From Microbulbifer hainanensis (GTDB lineage Bacteria > Pseudomonadota > Gammaproteobacteria > Pseudomonadales > Cellvibrionaceae), in the NCBI RefSeq assembly GCF_014904735.1, contig NZ_JACZCR010000040.1, positions 62,001-126,000 of the forward strand: 64,000 nucleotides of DNA. Reading direction: 5' to 3'. Positions 1 to 8,363 of this stretch are shown piece after piece. The notes below the pieces were generated by a model. It was not told where the DNA came from. It searched no databases and was given only the letters and a program-made list of their open reading frames with translations. The first letter of the stretch is position 1. The number at the start of each line of letters is the position of its first letter. The translations under genes and the position numbers were made by a program.

Positions 1-1164
1 GCCCAAGTGGCCCCGGGCAGCGAAAGTGCCATGCGCTTTGCGATGTCGACAGTCTTTGTGCACTGGACCCTTGCGCCCTATGCAATCTACACCGTGGCCG
101 CCCTGACGTTTGCGCTGGGGTTTCATAATCGCGGCTATGGATTTTCCGTTGGCTCACTGTTCCGGCCCATAGTGGGCAGGCATCTGCACGATTCCGCCGC
201 GCAACTGATCGACGCGCTGGTGCTGTTTGCTGTGGTGGTCGGCATGTCGGCTGTTCTGAGTGCCGGGCTCTTATTGATCGGCGACGGTCTGCTTACCCTG
301 TTCGATATTCCCAAGTCCGCGGCAGGCTATGCCGCCACCGCTGTGTTTATTGTTGCGGTCGCATTGCTGTCCGCATCCAGCGGTTTGCGCCAGGGAATTC
401 AGGTGCTGGCGAGAATCAACACTGTGCTGTTTGTCCTGCTGATGCTTTACGTGCTGGTGGTGGGGCCTGACGGATTCTTGGCCCGGATCGGCGGCGAATC
501 CCTGGTTGCCTATGTGGTGGATTTCTTTCCCCGTCAGCTGTTGTTGGATGAGCCGGCGGGCAGCCGCTGGTCCGGTTGGTGGACCACGGCTTTCTATGCC
601 AGCTGGTTTGCGTGGGCGCCGCTATCCTGCCTGTTCCTCGGCAAGATCGCGCGGGGTTATACCGTGCGGCAGTTCATCCTGGTGAACCTGCTGTTGCCCT
701 CGGCTTTCGGTATTTTGTGGTTTTCCGTCTTTGGTGGCGCGGCCCTGTATTTCGATGATTTTCATGGCGGTGCTATGTACGACACCTATCGGGGCGAGGG
801 TTTGGCAGCGATGGTCTACCAGCTGTTCAGTTACCTGCCGGGAAGTCAGCTGTTAAGTTTTTTCTTTGTGATTGCCTGCTTTATTTCCTTCATTACTGCC
901 ACAGACTCCAACACGGATGCCATCGGGGGCCTGTGCATGAAGTCAGTGACTGCGGAACATATGGCTTCGCCATTCTGGATTAAATTGTTGTGGGCATCAC
1001 TGATCGGGGTTATCGGCTGGTGCAGTGCAACTTTTCTCGGGGCGGACGGGATCAAGATGCTGGCCAACCTGGCGGGGTTGCCGGGCGTGTTTATTGTGCT
1101 GGCGAGCGGAGCCAGTCTGTTATTTCTGGTTCGCAAGGCGGGCGGCCTCGATATCCAGCCATAA
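1..1164 (+). CDS. BCCT family transporter, 3' part (start lies outside window)
   Basis: The reading frame is open from base 1, so this is the C-terminal 387 codons of a secondary transporter of the betaine/carnitine/choline family, an inner-membrane carrier of quaternary amines or related solutes. About eight hydrophobic segments are visible. The family signature around TM8 is present as WWTTAFYASWFAWAPL followed by FLGKIARGYTVRQF. Compared with BetP-type proteins the aromatic box is altered: one of the paired Trp is Ser/Phe-like here, so the substrate may not be betaine. There is no long cytoplasmic C-terminal tail; the protein stops soon after the last membrane segment. Family is confident, substrate unknown. 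Confidence 0.85.
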   Translation, partial: AQVAPGSESAMRFAMSTVFVHWTLAPYAIYTVAALTFALGFHNRGYGFSVGSLFRPIVGRHLHDSAAQLIDALVLFAVVVGMSAVLSAGLLLIGDGLLTLFDIPKSAAGYAATAVFIVAVALLSASSGLRQGIQVLARINTVLFVLLMLYVLVVGPDGFLARIGGESLVAYVVDFFPRQLLLDEPAGSRWSGWWTTAFYASWFAWAPLSCLFLGKIARGYTVRQFILVNLLLPSAFGILWFSVFGGAALYFDDFHGGAMYDTYRGEGLAAMVYQLFSYLPGSQLLSFFFVIACFISFITATDSNTDAIGGLCMKSVTAEHMASPFWIKLLWASLIGVIGWCSATFLGADGIKMLANLAGLPGVFIVLASGASLLFLVRKAGGLDIQP

Positions 1165-1263
1165 CGCGCCAGGAGAGTGGCCGCGTTGCGATCGCAGCGG
1201 GAATACGGTCACTTCCCAGCGGTGTCGAATGCGGTAACATGGCGGCATCTGTAACAGGGGAGA

Positions 1264-1977
1264 ATGTCCGTGAAAAAGTGCTGGTTACTTGTGGGTTTGT
1301 TGGGGTTGGCGGGTTGCCAGAACATGGAGGCCGTCTCTCCGTGGGTGGATGTGGGCAACCAGATAGCCAAAAATGCGGGCTACGATACCGATTCCCGCCT
1401 GGCCAGGGGAGTCAAGGATGTCCTGAATACCAGCACCGATCGCGCCAGCGCTCAGCTTTCGCAGACGGGGGCATTCCATCTCCAGTTGCCCGCAGCCGCT
1501 CGACCGGTGGCCGACAGTCTGCGGCAGTTTGGTTTTGGCAGCTATGTGGACCAGCTGGAAACGGCGATGAACCGGGGTGCGGAACAGGCGGTCGCTGAGG
1601 CGGCGCCGGTGTTCAAACAGGCGATTACCGGTATGACGGTCACCGATGCCCTGGGCATTGTCCGAGGTGGCAATACTGCTGCTACGGATTATTTCCGTGG
1701 CCAGACTGAGAGTGCGCTGCGCCAACGCTACCAGCCAATCGTGGAGGCCAACTTGCGCAAGACCGGCTTTTACGATCAGTACAAAAGCATGCTCGCGGTG
1801 TACGACAAGTTGCCGATCGCCAACAAGCCCAATATGGATCTGGAGCGCTATGTGGTCGACAGTAGCATGACGACACTGTTCAGCCGCATTGGCCAGGAAG
1901 AGGCATTGATCCGCAAGGATCCTGTTGCCCGGGGCAGTGTCTTGATCGGGCAGGTGTTCGGGCCGGGGCAGGGGTGA
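1264..1977 (+). CDS. DUF4197 family lipoprotein
   Basis: A 237-residue predicted lipoprotein. Residues 1-18 form a lipoprotein signal peptide ending in a lipobox (LAGC, Cys18), so it should be lipid-anchored in the cell envelope. The mature part matches the pattern of DUF4197 proteins: an alternating helical domain with 'VTDALGIVRGGNTAATDYFRG' near residue 128 and a long C-terminal helical stretch. No catalytic residues are known for this family and its function is undetermined. It lies about 100 bases after the BCCT gene and is followed by a strong terminator at 2046-2078. Confidence 0.75.
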   Translation: MSVKKCWLLVGLLGLAGCQNMEAVSPWVDVGNQIAKNAGYDTDSRLARGVKDVLNTSTDRASAQLSQTGAFHLQLPAAARPVADSLRQFGFGSYVDQLETAMNRGAEQAVAEAAPVFKQAITGMTVTDALGIVRGGNTAATDYFRGQTESALRQRYQPIVEANLRKTGFYDQYKSMLAVYDKLPIANKPNMDLERYVVDSSMTTLFSRIGQEEALIRKDPVARGSVLIGQVFGPGQG

Positions 1978-2045
1978 CCTATCCCGTCGACTTCTGTGTG
2001 AAGCCGGTTCGGATAAGCGCGTTGTTCTGTCATGACTTCGTCTGA

Positions 2046-2078
2046 AGAAAAGCCCACCCAGGTGGGCTTTTCTTTTTT
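2046..2078 (+). terminator. Rho-independent terminator after the DUF4197 gene
   Basis: AAAGCCCACC and GGTGGGCTTT form a 10-bp stem around a two-base loop, followed by TCTTTTTT. It lies 70 bases after the stop codon at 1977. Confidence 0.88.
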
Positions 2079-2101
2079 CGGGCGCTTACAGTTTTGTCGG
2101 G

Positions 2102-2226
2102 CGTCAAGAATTGCTAAGGACAATTCGTCGAGCAGGATTCTTGTGTGCAGATCCAACACATACAAAAAGTCCCTCACTTTAGTGGGAGCCTCTTATCGTG
2201 TGGCGAGCTGGACGGGAATGACTCGG
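2102..2226 (-). repeat. Decayed duplicate of the tRNA-Asp 3' end plus terminator region
   Basis: This stretch repeats, with many substitutions, the sequence at 2271-2400. Shared blocks include AATTGCT, CAATT.GTCGA, GATCCA.CACATACAAAAA, CCCTCACTTT, GAGCCT and then TGGCG..C.GGACGGGA. The last block corresponds to the CCA end, acceptor and T-arm of the neighbouring tRNA-Asp on the minus strand. The offset between copies is 169-173 bases. The terminator stem in this copy is degraded and lacks the T run. It is best read as a remnant of a tandem duplication or of recombination at the tRNA end. Confidence 0.7.
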
Positions 2227-2270
2227 GCCATCCTGGCCCTCGCCCTGTGGGCGCCTACGCTGCGCTGCGG

Positions 2271-2373
2271 CGTCCAAAATTGCTCCCGGCAATTTTGTCG
2301 AACGGGGGCTCTCGTACGCCGATCCAGCACATACAAAAAAGGCCCTCACTTTCGTGAGAGCCTTTTTTGTATG
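2271..2373. repeat. Second copy of the tRNA-flanking repeat
   Basis: Better-preserved partner of the repeat at 2102-2226. It holds AAATTGCTCCCGGCAATTTT (a small hairpin), GATCCAGCACATAC and the intact terminator, and runs directly into the genuine tRNA-Asp gene. The segment 2227-2270 between the two copies is GC-rich (GCCCTGTGGGCGCC) and not obviously coding. Confidence 0.6.
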
Positions 2374-2374
2374 T
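2329..2374 (-). terminator. Terminator of the tRNA-Val/tRNA-Asp transcript
   Basis: A long inverted repeat: ACATACAAAAAAGGC-CTCAC pairs with GTGAG-GCCTTTTTTGTATGT around a TTTC loop, with one mismatch. T runs occur on both strands, so it could work in both directions. It begins immediately after the encoded CCA of tRNA-Asp. Confidence 0.88.
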
Positions 2375-2450
2375 GGCGGACCGGACGGGACTCGAACCCG
2401 CGACCTCCGGCGTGACAGGCCGGCATTCTAACCAACTGAACTACCGGTCC
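2374..2450 (-). tRNA. tRNA-Asp (GTC)
   Basis: Read on the minus strand this is a complete 77-base tRNA with 7-bp acceptor stem GGACCGG/CCGGTCC, D-arm AGTTCAGTTGGTTAGA, anticodon arm CCGGC-CTGTCAC-GCCGG with anticodon GTC (complement at 2414-2416), T-arm GGTTCGAGTCC, discriminator G and an encoded CCA. Confidence 0.96.
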
Positions 2451-2499
2451 GCAGTTCCTTTTCTTCCCTTGTGAAGCCTGCCGGGCAGGTTAAGGGAAG

Positions 2500-2575
2500 T
2501 GGTGGGTGGTACAGGGGTCGAACCTGTGACCTACGGCTTGTAAGGCCGTCGCTCTCCCAACTGAGCTAACCACCC
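2500..2575 (-). tRNA. tRNA-Val (TAC)
   Basis: Minus-strand cloverleaf of 76 bases: acceptor GGGTGGT/ACCACCC, D-arm TAGCTCAGTTGGGAGAGC, anticodon stem ACGGC/GCCGT with anticodon TAC (complement at 2540-2542), T-arm with GGTTCGACCCC, discriminator A and encoded CCA. It lies 49 bases upstream of tRNA-Asp and is probably co-transcribed with it. Confidence 0.96.
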
Positions 2576-2716
2576 CGTGTCAGGAGCTGCGTATCTTAAT
2601 GAAAAATTTTGCCCCGTCAACGCCTTCGGCAAAAAAATTTTTGTCTTTCAATAGGTTAACGGTTTGGGGCGTGAATTGATCCCGCACGCGCGGGTGTGTC
2701 CGGGCGCTCTGGCACT

Positions 2717-2724
2717 GCTATAAT
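2717..2724 (+). promoter_or_regulatory. Extended -10 promoter element for ccmH-ccmI
   Basis: TGCTATAAT is a consensus extended -10 (TGnTATAAT), 28 bases before the GTG start of ccmH. No clear -35 is visible, which is usual for extended -10 promoters. Its presence fits ccmH-ccmI having their own promoter here. Confidence 0.6.
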
Positions 2725-2752
2725 CGCGCAAATTTCCGGCGGACGATAAATC

Positions 2753-3295
2753 GTGACAAATCCTGTGAAACAGTCGAGCTGGCCGGCCGTAGTGGCGGCG
2801 GTGCTGTGTGTCCTGTGTTTCTGGCTGTTGCCGTTTATCGAGGTAGAGGCGGCCGTCGAGGTGGAGCAGCTGTCGTCGCCGGCCCTGGAAGCGCGCTATC
2901 ACGTGTTGATCGAAGAGCTGCGCTGCCCCAAGTGCCAGAACCAGAATCTCGCCGGTTCCGATTCTCCGGTGGCAGGGGATCTGCGCAAAGAGATCCGGCG
3001 CTTGCTGGAAGAGGGCTTCACGGACAGTGATATCAAGGACTACATGGTCGCCCGCTATGGCGATTTTGTACTCTACCGGCCGCCGCTGCAGCGCAACACA
3101 GTGGCGCTTTGGTTAGCCCCCGGGGTGTTTGCGGCTATCGGTCTTCTGGTTTTGATAGTCATCGTGATGCGTTCCCGCAGTGGTACCGGGGCACGCCAGG
3201 ATGATGCCAGTTCGGAGCTGACCGCTGACGAGCGCCGTCGCCTGCAAAAACTGCTGGGCGACGATTTTGATGATGTGAGCGACAACGGGAAGTAA
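2753..3295 (+). CDS. ccmH: Cytochrome c-type biogenesis protein CcmH (thioredoxin-like subunit)
   Basis: A 180-residue protein of the CcmH/CycL family, a membrane-anchored periplasmic thiol oxidoreductase that keeps apocytochrome c CXXCH cysteines reduced for heme ligation by CcmF. A signal or anchor helix spans residues 11-33. The family motif LRCPKCQNQ holds the redox pair Cys58/Cys61, followed by the three-helix domain (LRKEIRRLLEEG...YGDFVLYRPP), and a second membrane helix lies near residues 120-141. The start is GTG; a second in-frame GTG lies four codons later. ccmI follows after four bases. The remaining ccmABCDEFG genes are not upstream; tRNA genes are. Confidence 0.9.
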   Translation: MTNPVKQSSWPAVVAAVLCVLCFWLLPFIEVEAAVEVEQLSSPALEARYHVLIEELRCPKCQNQNLAGSDSPVAGDLRKEIRRLLEEGFTDSDIKDYMVARYGDFVLYRPPLQRNTVALWLAPGVFAAIGLLVLIVIVMRSRSGTGARQDDASSELTADERRRLQKLLGDDFDDVSDNGK

Positions 3296-3299
3296 AACA

Positions 3300-4538
3300 A
3301 TGACAGAACTTTGGCTGGGTCTCGGGTTGCTCATACTGCCGCTGGCATTCGTGCTTTTGTGGCCGGCGCTGCGTGGCGCCGGGCGGCAGCGCACCGTGGC
3401 GGAAAGCAAGCGTGCAGCGCTGGCAAATCTATACCGGGAGCAGCGGGCTGAGCTGCAGGCGGCGCGCGATAGTGGTGCGCTGGATGAACAGCAGTTTGCC
3501 GAGCTGGAAGCTGAGATGGCACGCAATCTGCTGGCCGCAGAGGAATCCCTGAAGTCCGGAGCTGCCGCCCGCGGCGGTCGCGGACTAGTCATTGGCCTGG
3601 CCGTGCTGTTGCCGCTGGTTGGCCTTGGGGTTTATCTGAGTTCCGACCATATCGGCGATCTGAAGCTGTACCGACAGGTGGTTGCGAGTCATCAGGGTAA
3701 AACCACGCCGGAGGACGAGGCGCAAATCACCCGGGAGTTGCAGGCCCGCGCACAGACCCACCCGGACGACCTGACCAGCCGCTACGTGCTGGCGCAGCGC
3801 CTGCTGGTGACCGGTGATCTCCAGGGTGCCGTGGAGGCATACCGCTACGTTGTCGCGCGCTCGCCGGAAGCCGCTGGGGTCAAGGCCGAGCTGGCGCAAG
3901 CGCTGTTTTTTGCCAATGGCTCTCAGGTTTCCGCCGAGGTCAACCAGTTGGTCGACGAGGTGCTGGAGATTCAGCCGGACAATGGCACTGCGCTGGGGCT
4001 GGCCGGAATCGCCGCTTTTGATCGCAAAGACTACCGCGCTGCACGAAACAGCTGGCAGCGTGCTCTGAACCTGTTGCCGCGGGGCTCTGCGGCGGCGGAG
4101 GCGCTCGCTGCCGGCGTGGCCAGGGCCGACAAGGCATTGGCGGACGCGGGCGAACCGGTGGCGCAGACTGTGGCCGAGCAAAAGGCGCCGGCGGCGGATG
4201 GCCCGTCAATCCGTTTGCGAGTGATGCTCGGCGAGGGTGTCGAGGCCAAGCCGGATACCCCGGTGTTTATCTATGCCCGCGGTGCCGACAGCCCTATGCC
4301 GCTGGCCATCGTGCGCCTGCGCGCGGATCAGTTGCCCGCGGACGTCGTGCTCGACGAGTCCCGGGCGATGATGCCGAGTCGCTCCATCGCCGGAGTGGAT
4401 TCGGTGGAGCTGGTGGCCCGGCTGGCAGTGCACGGTAATGCGCGACCGGCCCCCGGTGACTGGCAGGGTGCTATAGAGTCGCTTTCCCGGTCCGCGTGGT
4501 CCGAACCCCAGTCGATCACCATCGATACCGAGCTCTGA
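3300..4538 (+). CDS. ccmI: Cytochrome c biogenesis protein CcmI, TPR domain
   Basis: A 412-residue apocytochrome c chaperone. Two membrane helices (residues 4-22 and about 97-113) bracket a cytoplasmic helical segment rich in Leu/Glu (REQRAELQAARDSGALDEQQF), the typical CcmI N-terminal module. The periplasmic part holds tetratricopeptide repeats from about residue 150 to 270 (DDLTSRYVLAQRLLVTGDL, AAGVKAELAQALFF, ALNLLPRG). It ends in a beta-rich C-terminal domain (SIRLRVMLGEGVEAKPDTPVF) that in this family binds apocytochrome or CcmH. It is probably translated from the same mRNA as ccmH, four bases downstream. Confidence 0.9.
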   Translation: MTELWLGLGLLILPLAFVLLWPALRGAGRQRTVAESKRAALANLYREQRAELQAARDSGALDEQQFAELEAEMARNLLAAEESLKSGAAARGGRGLVIGLAVLLPLVGLGVYLSSDHIGDLKLYRQVVASHQGKTTPEDEAQITRELQARAQTHPDDLTSRYVLAQRLLVTGDLQGAVEAYRYVVARSPEAAGVKAELAQALFFANGSQVSAEVNQLVDEVLEIQPDNGTALGLAGIAAFDRKDYRAARNSWQRALNLLPRGSAAAEALAAGVARADKALADAGEPVAQTVAEQKAPAADGPSIRLRVMLGEGVEAKPDTPVFIYARGADSPMPLAIVRLRADQLPADVVLDESRAMMPSRSIAGVDSVELVARLAVHGNARPAPGDWQGAIESLSRSAWSEPQSITIDTEL

Positions 4539-4546
4539 TCGCCGCC

Positions 4547-4571
4547 GCGCCAGCCTTCCACTGGCTGGCGC
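4547..4571 (+). terminator. Strong hairpin after ccmI
   Basis: GCGCCAGCC and GGCTGGCGC form a perfect 9-bp stem with a 7-base loop, eight bases after the ccmI stop. No T tract follows, so it may be an mRNA 3'-end stabiliser or a weak terminator. The rest of 4572-4823 shows no convincing gene; a -10-like TACAAT lies at 4757-4762 ahead of smc. Confidence 0.45.
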
Positions 4572-4823
4572 CGCAACGGCGTGTCGGTCACGCCTTTTTC
4601 GCCCGCTCCCTCACCATTGCCCCCTCAGGGCGCTTCGGGTTTTGCTGTGCGGGCCGATCCTCTCGAGTGGCGTCCACTGCCAAAGCGGGGCGGCACGCCT
4701 TACCAGTCACCCTCCGAAAGTGTAAAAATTTGCGCTGAAAGCCTCGGCGCGGCCATGTACAATTGGCGGTTTGGCGAGCCGCCGCGCCAGCTGGCATAGA
4801 ACAATTATCGAGTTGCAAAATAC

Positions 4824-7800
4824 ATGCGTCTGAAGTGCATCAAGCTTGCGGGTTTTAAATCCTTTGTTGACCCGACCACAGTCTACTTTCCGTCCAACCT
4901 GAGCGCCGTGGTTGGCCCCAACGGCTGTGGCAAATCCAATACCATTGATGCGGTGCGCTGGGTGATGGGCGAATCGTCGGCCAAGAACCTGCGCGGCGAT
5001 TCGATGACCGATGTCATCTTCAACGGCTCTAGCGGCCGCAAACCGGTGGGGCAGGCCTCCATCGAGCTGGTGTTCGACAACTCCCAGGGCAAGCTGCAGG
5101 GCGCCTACGCCGCTTTCGCCGAGATCTCGGTCAAGCGCAAGGTTACCCGCGATGGGCAGAACAACTACTACCTGAACGGTGACAAGTGCCGCCGTCGCGA
5201 TGTGACTGACCTGTTCCTCGGTACCGGTCTGGGTCCGCGCAGCTACGCCATCATCGAACAGGGCATGATCTCGAAGCTGATCGAGGCCAAGCCGGAGGAA
5301 CTGCGGGTCTTCATTGAAGAGGCCGCGGGCATCTCCAAGTACAAAGAGCGCCGCCGCGATACCGAGAACCGCATGCGCCGCACCAAGGAGAACCTGGAGC
5401 GCCTGACCGATATCCGCGATGAACTGGATCGCCAGTTGTCACGCCTCGAGCGCCAGTCCGCCGCGGCGGAGAAATACAGCCGCTTCAAGGAAGAGGAGCG
5501 CAGTCACAAGGCCCATCTGCAGGCGCTGAAATACCGCGACCTGAACGACCAGTCCAAGAGTAAGCAGCAGCAGATCTCCGAGCTGGAACTCACCGTCGAA
5601 GAGCTGGTGACCCGCCAGGTCAGCTGCGACACCGATATCGAGCAGAAGCGTGTGGGATACCACGAGCTGTCTGACGGCTTCAATGAAGTGCAGGGCCGCT
5701 TTTATGCCGTGGGCGCCGATATCGCGCGTCTGGAACAGAGCATCGCCCACGCCCGCGAACGCAACACCCGCCTGGCGTCTGACCTGCAGCAAACCGAACA
5801 GGAATTCCGCGAGGCGGAGACCAACCTCGAGACAGATCAGGAAAAGGCCGTCCAGTTCGAGGGCGAGCTGGAAGTGATCCTGCCGGATCTGGAAATGGTC
5901 CAGGCCGCCGAAGAGGAATCCGCGCAGACACTGCTGTCCGCGGAAGACGCCATGCGCGACTGGCAAAACGAATGGGACCAGTTCAATCAGGGTGCCTCCG
6001 GTTCGCGCCAGAAGGCCGAAGTGCAGCAGTCACGTATCCAGCACCTGGAGACCTCGCGCCAGCGCCTGCAGGAACGTATCAACAAACTGCAGGCGGAACA
6101 GTCCGGACTGCAGGAGAGCGGTGACGACGGTGAAACCGAGCAGTTGAACGAACAGCTCGCGGAACTGGAGTTGCAGGCCACCGAGCGCCGCGAGACCGTG
6201 GCCGAGAAAAATGAATCCCTGGCCGAGCTGCGCGGGCGCGAGAGCGATGTCGCCAGTGAGCTCGACCAGCTGCGCCTGCAGCTGCAGACCAGTCGCGGCC
6301 GCCACGCCTCCCTGGAGGCACTGCAGCAGGCGGCGCTGGGGCAGGGCAAGGCGGTGGAGAACTGGCTGCAGCAGCAGGCCCTGGCCGAGCGGCCGCGCCT
6401 CGCTGACCAGGTGTCCGCCCAGTCCGGCTGGGAAACCGCGGTGGAAACCGTACTCGGTGCCCAGCTACAGGCGGTCTGCGTCGAGCAGCTGGAAAGCCTC
6501 GGCGAGAGTCTCGCGAGTTTCGAGAGCGGCCAGGCAATATTTATCGACGGTGGCCAGGTGGCCGCCGCGTCCGACGGCGCCCTGCCGAAGCTGGCGGATG
6601 TCGTGAACGGCCCCCAGTCCCTGGCGGGCATTCTGTCGGGCATTTACACCGCGGAAGACCTGAATGCGGCGCTGGCCCAGCGCGCCCAGCTCAAAGCCCA
6701 CGAGTCCATCGTCACCCGCGATGGCCTCTGGCTCGGCCCCAACTGGCTGCGCGTGAACCGCGCTTCCGATGCGGAAGCCGGCGTACTGGCGCGCAAGCAG
6801 GAGCTGGAGGAGTTGGAGCAGTCCATCGCCACCACAGAAGAGCAGATCGAGAGCTTTTCCGAGCAGCGCGAGACACTGCGCCTGCAGGCCAGCGATCTAG
6901 AGCGGGCCATTGAGCAGTCCCGCAACGAGGCGGAGCAACTGGGTCGACAGGAATCGGAGCTGCGCAGCCAGCTGTCCGCCCGTCGCGCGCGCGCCGAGCA
7001 GATGGGCGAGCGCCGGACCCGTGTCGAACAGGAAATCACCGAGGTGCGTGAGCAGTTGGAGCTGGAAGGGGAGTCCCTGTCCGAAGCGCGCCTGCTGTTG
7101 CAGGAAGCGGTCGAGGCCATGAGCGACGACACCGACCGCCGTGAAAGCATGCTGGCGCGCCGCGACGAGTTGCGCGAAGCTCTGGATGCGGCGCGCCAGC
7201 GCGCCCGCGAAGACAAGGATCGCGCCCACGAACTGGCGATGCGCGAGCAGTCTGTGCGCACCCAGATGATGTCCCTGGAGCGCACGCTGCAGGTCATGCG
7301 CGAGCAGCTGGAGCGTCTGCGCAGCCGCCGCGAACTGCTGCAGGAGCAGATGGCGGAAGCCCAGGACCCGTCACAGGATTTTCAGGCCGAGCTGGAAGAG
7401 AAGCTGGCCGAGCGTCTCGACGTGGAGACCGAGCTCTCCGACGCGCGCAAGAAACTCGAGGAAGTCGAGAGCGGCCTGCGCGAGCAGGAACAGGAGCGCC
7501 ACAAGGTGGAGTCGGCCCTGCAGGGTGTCCGCGCCCAGCTGGAACAGGAGCGCCTCAGTGCGCAGACGCTGGATGTACAGCGCAAGGGGCTGGTCGAGCA
7601 GCTCGCGGAAACCGATCACGACGTGGATCAGCTGCTGGAGTCTCTGCCCGGCGACCTGACCATCTCCCAGGTACAGCAGGAGCTGGAACTGGTGGCGGCG
7701 CGGATTTCGCGCCTGGGGCCGATCAACCTCGCAGCCATCGACGAATACAAGCAGGAATCCGAGCGCAAGAACTATCTGGATCGCCAGTACAGCGACCTGA

Positions 7801-8327
7801 CCGATGCGCTGGAAACCCTCGAAAACGCCATCAAGAAAATCGACCGGGAAACCCGCACGCGCTTCAAGGAAACCTTCGACCAGGTCAACACCGGCCTGCA
7901 GGAGTTGTTCCCGAAAGTGTTCGGCGGTGGTCACGCCTATCTGGAACTGACCGGCGAAGACCTGCTGGATACCGGTATTGCGATCATGGCGCGCCCGCCG
8001 GGCAAGCGTAACAGCACCATCCACCTGCTTTCGGGCGGGGAAAAGGCGCTGACCGCAATTGCATTGGTGTTCTCGATTTTCCGCCTGAACCCGGCGCCAT
8101 TCTGTATGCTGGACGAGGTGGATGCACCGCTGGACGATGCCAACGTCGGCCGCTATGCGCGGATGGTGAAGGAAATGTCGGAACACGTGCAGTTTATTTA
8201 TATTACCCACAACAAGATCGCTATGGAGATGGCCAACCAGCTGTTGGGTGTAACCATGCATGAGCCAGGCGTATCGCGCCTCGTATCCGTGGACGTAGAA
8301 GAGGCCGCCGAACTGGCATCCGCGTAA
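4824..8327 (+). CDS. smc: Chromosome segregation protein SMC
   Basis: A full-length 1167-residue SMC ATPase, the core of the condensin-like complex that folds and separates chromosomes. Walker A GPNGCGKSN lies at residues 31-39, the Q-loop region follows, and two long coiled-coil arms (about 165-500 and 670-1000) flank the hinge (about 510-660). The ABC signature LLSGGEKAL is near residue 1070 and Walker B CMLDEVDAPLDD near 1094, giving the split-ATPase layout. smc-zipA-ligA order is typical of pseudomonad-like gammaproteobacteria that use SMC-ScpAB. No scpA or scpB occurs in this window. Confidence 0.97.
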   Translation: MRLKCIKLAGFKSFVDPTTVYFPSNLSAVVGPNGCGKSNTIDAVRWVMGESSAKNLRGDSMTDVIFNGSSGRKPVGQASIELVFDNSQGKLQGAYAAFAEISVKRKVTRDGQNNYYLNGDKCRRRDVTDLFLGTGLGPRSYAIIEQGMISKLIEAKPEELRVFIEEAAGISKYKERRRDTENRMRRTKENLERLTDIRDELDRQLSRLERQSAAAEKYSRFKEEERSHKAHLQALKYRDLNDQSKSKQQQISELELTVEELVTRQVSCDTDIEQKRVGYHELSDGFNEVQGRFYAVGADIARLEQSIAHARERNTRLASDLQQTEQEFREAETNLETDQEKAVQFEGELEVILPDLEMVQAAEEESAQTLLSAEDAMRDWQNEWDQFNQGASGSRQKAEVQQSRIQHLETSRQRLQERINKLQAEQSGLQESGDDGETEQLNEQLAELELQATERRETVAEKNESLAELRGRESDVASELDQLRLQLQTSRGRHASLEALQQAALGQGKAVENWLQQQALAERPRLADQVSAQSGWETAVETVLGAQLQAVCVEQLESLGESLASFESGQAIFIDGGQVAAASDGALPKLADVVNGPQSLAGILSGIYTAEDLNAALAQRAQLKAHESIVTRDGLWLGPNWLRVNRASDAEAGVLARKQELEELEQSIATTEEQIESFSEQRETLRLQASDLERAIEQSRNEAEQLGRQESELRSQLSARRARAEQMGERRTRVEQEITEVREQLELEGESLSEARLLLQEAVEAMSDDTDRRESMLARRDELREALDAARQRAREDKDRAHELAMREQSVRTQMMSLERTLQVMREQLERLRSRRELLQEQMAEAQDPSQDFQAELEEKLAERLDVETELSDARKKLEEVESGLREQEQERHKVESALQGVRAQLEQERLSAQTLDVQRKGLVEQLAETDHDVDQLLESLPGDLTISQVQQELELVAARISRLGPINLAAIDEYKQESERKNYLDRQYSDLTDALETLENAIKKIDRETRTRFKETFDQVNTGLQELFPKVFGGGHAYLELTGEDLLDTGIAIMARPPGKRNSTIHLLSGGEKALTAIALVFSIFRLNPAPFCMLDEVDAPLDDANVGRYARMVKEMSEHVQFIYITHNKIAMEMANQLLGVTMHEPGVSRLVSVDVEEAAELASA

Positions 8328-8363
8328 GCGGCGTAAGGGAAAGACGCTGAGAGAGACGCTTTA

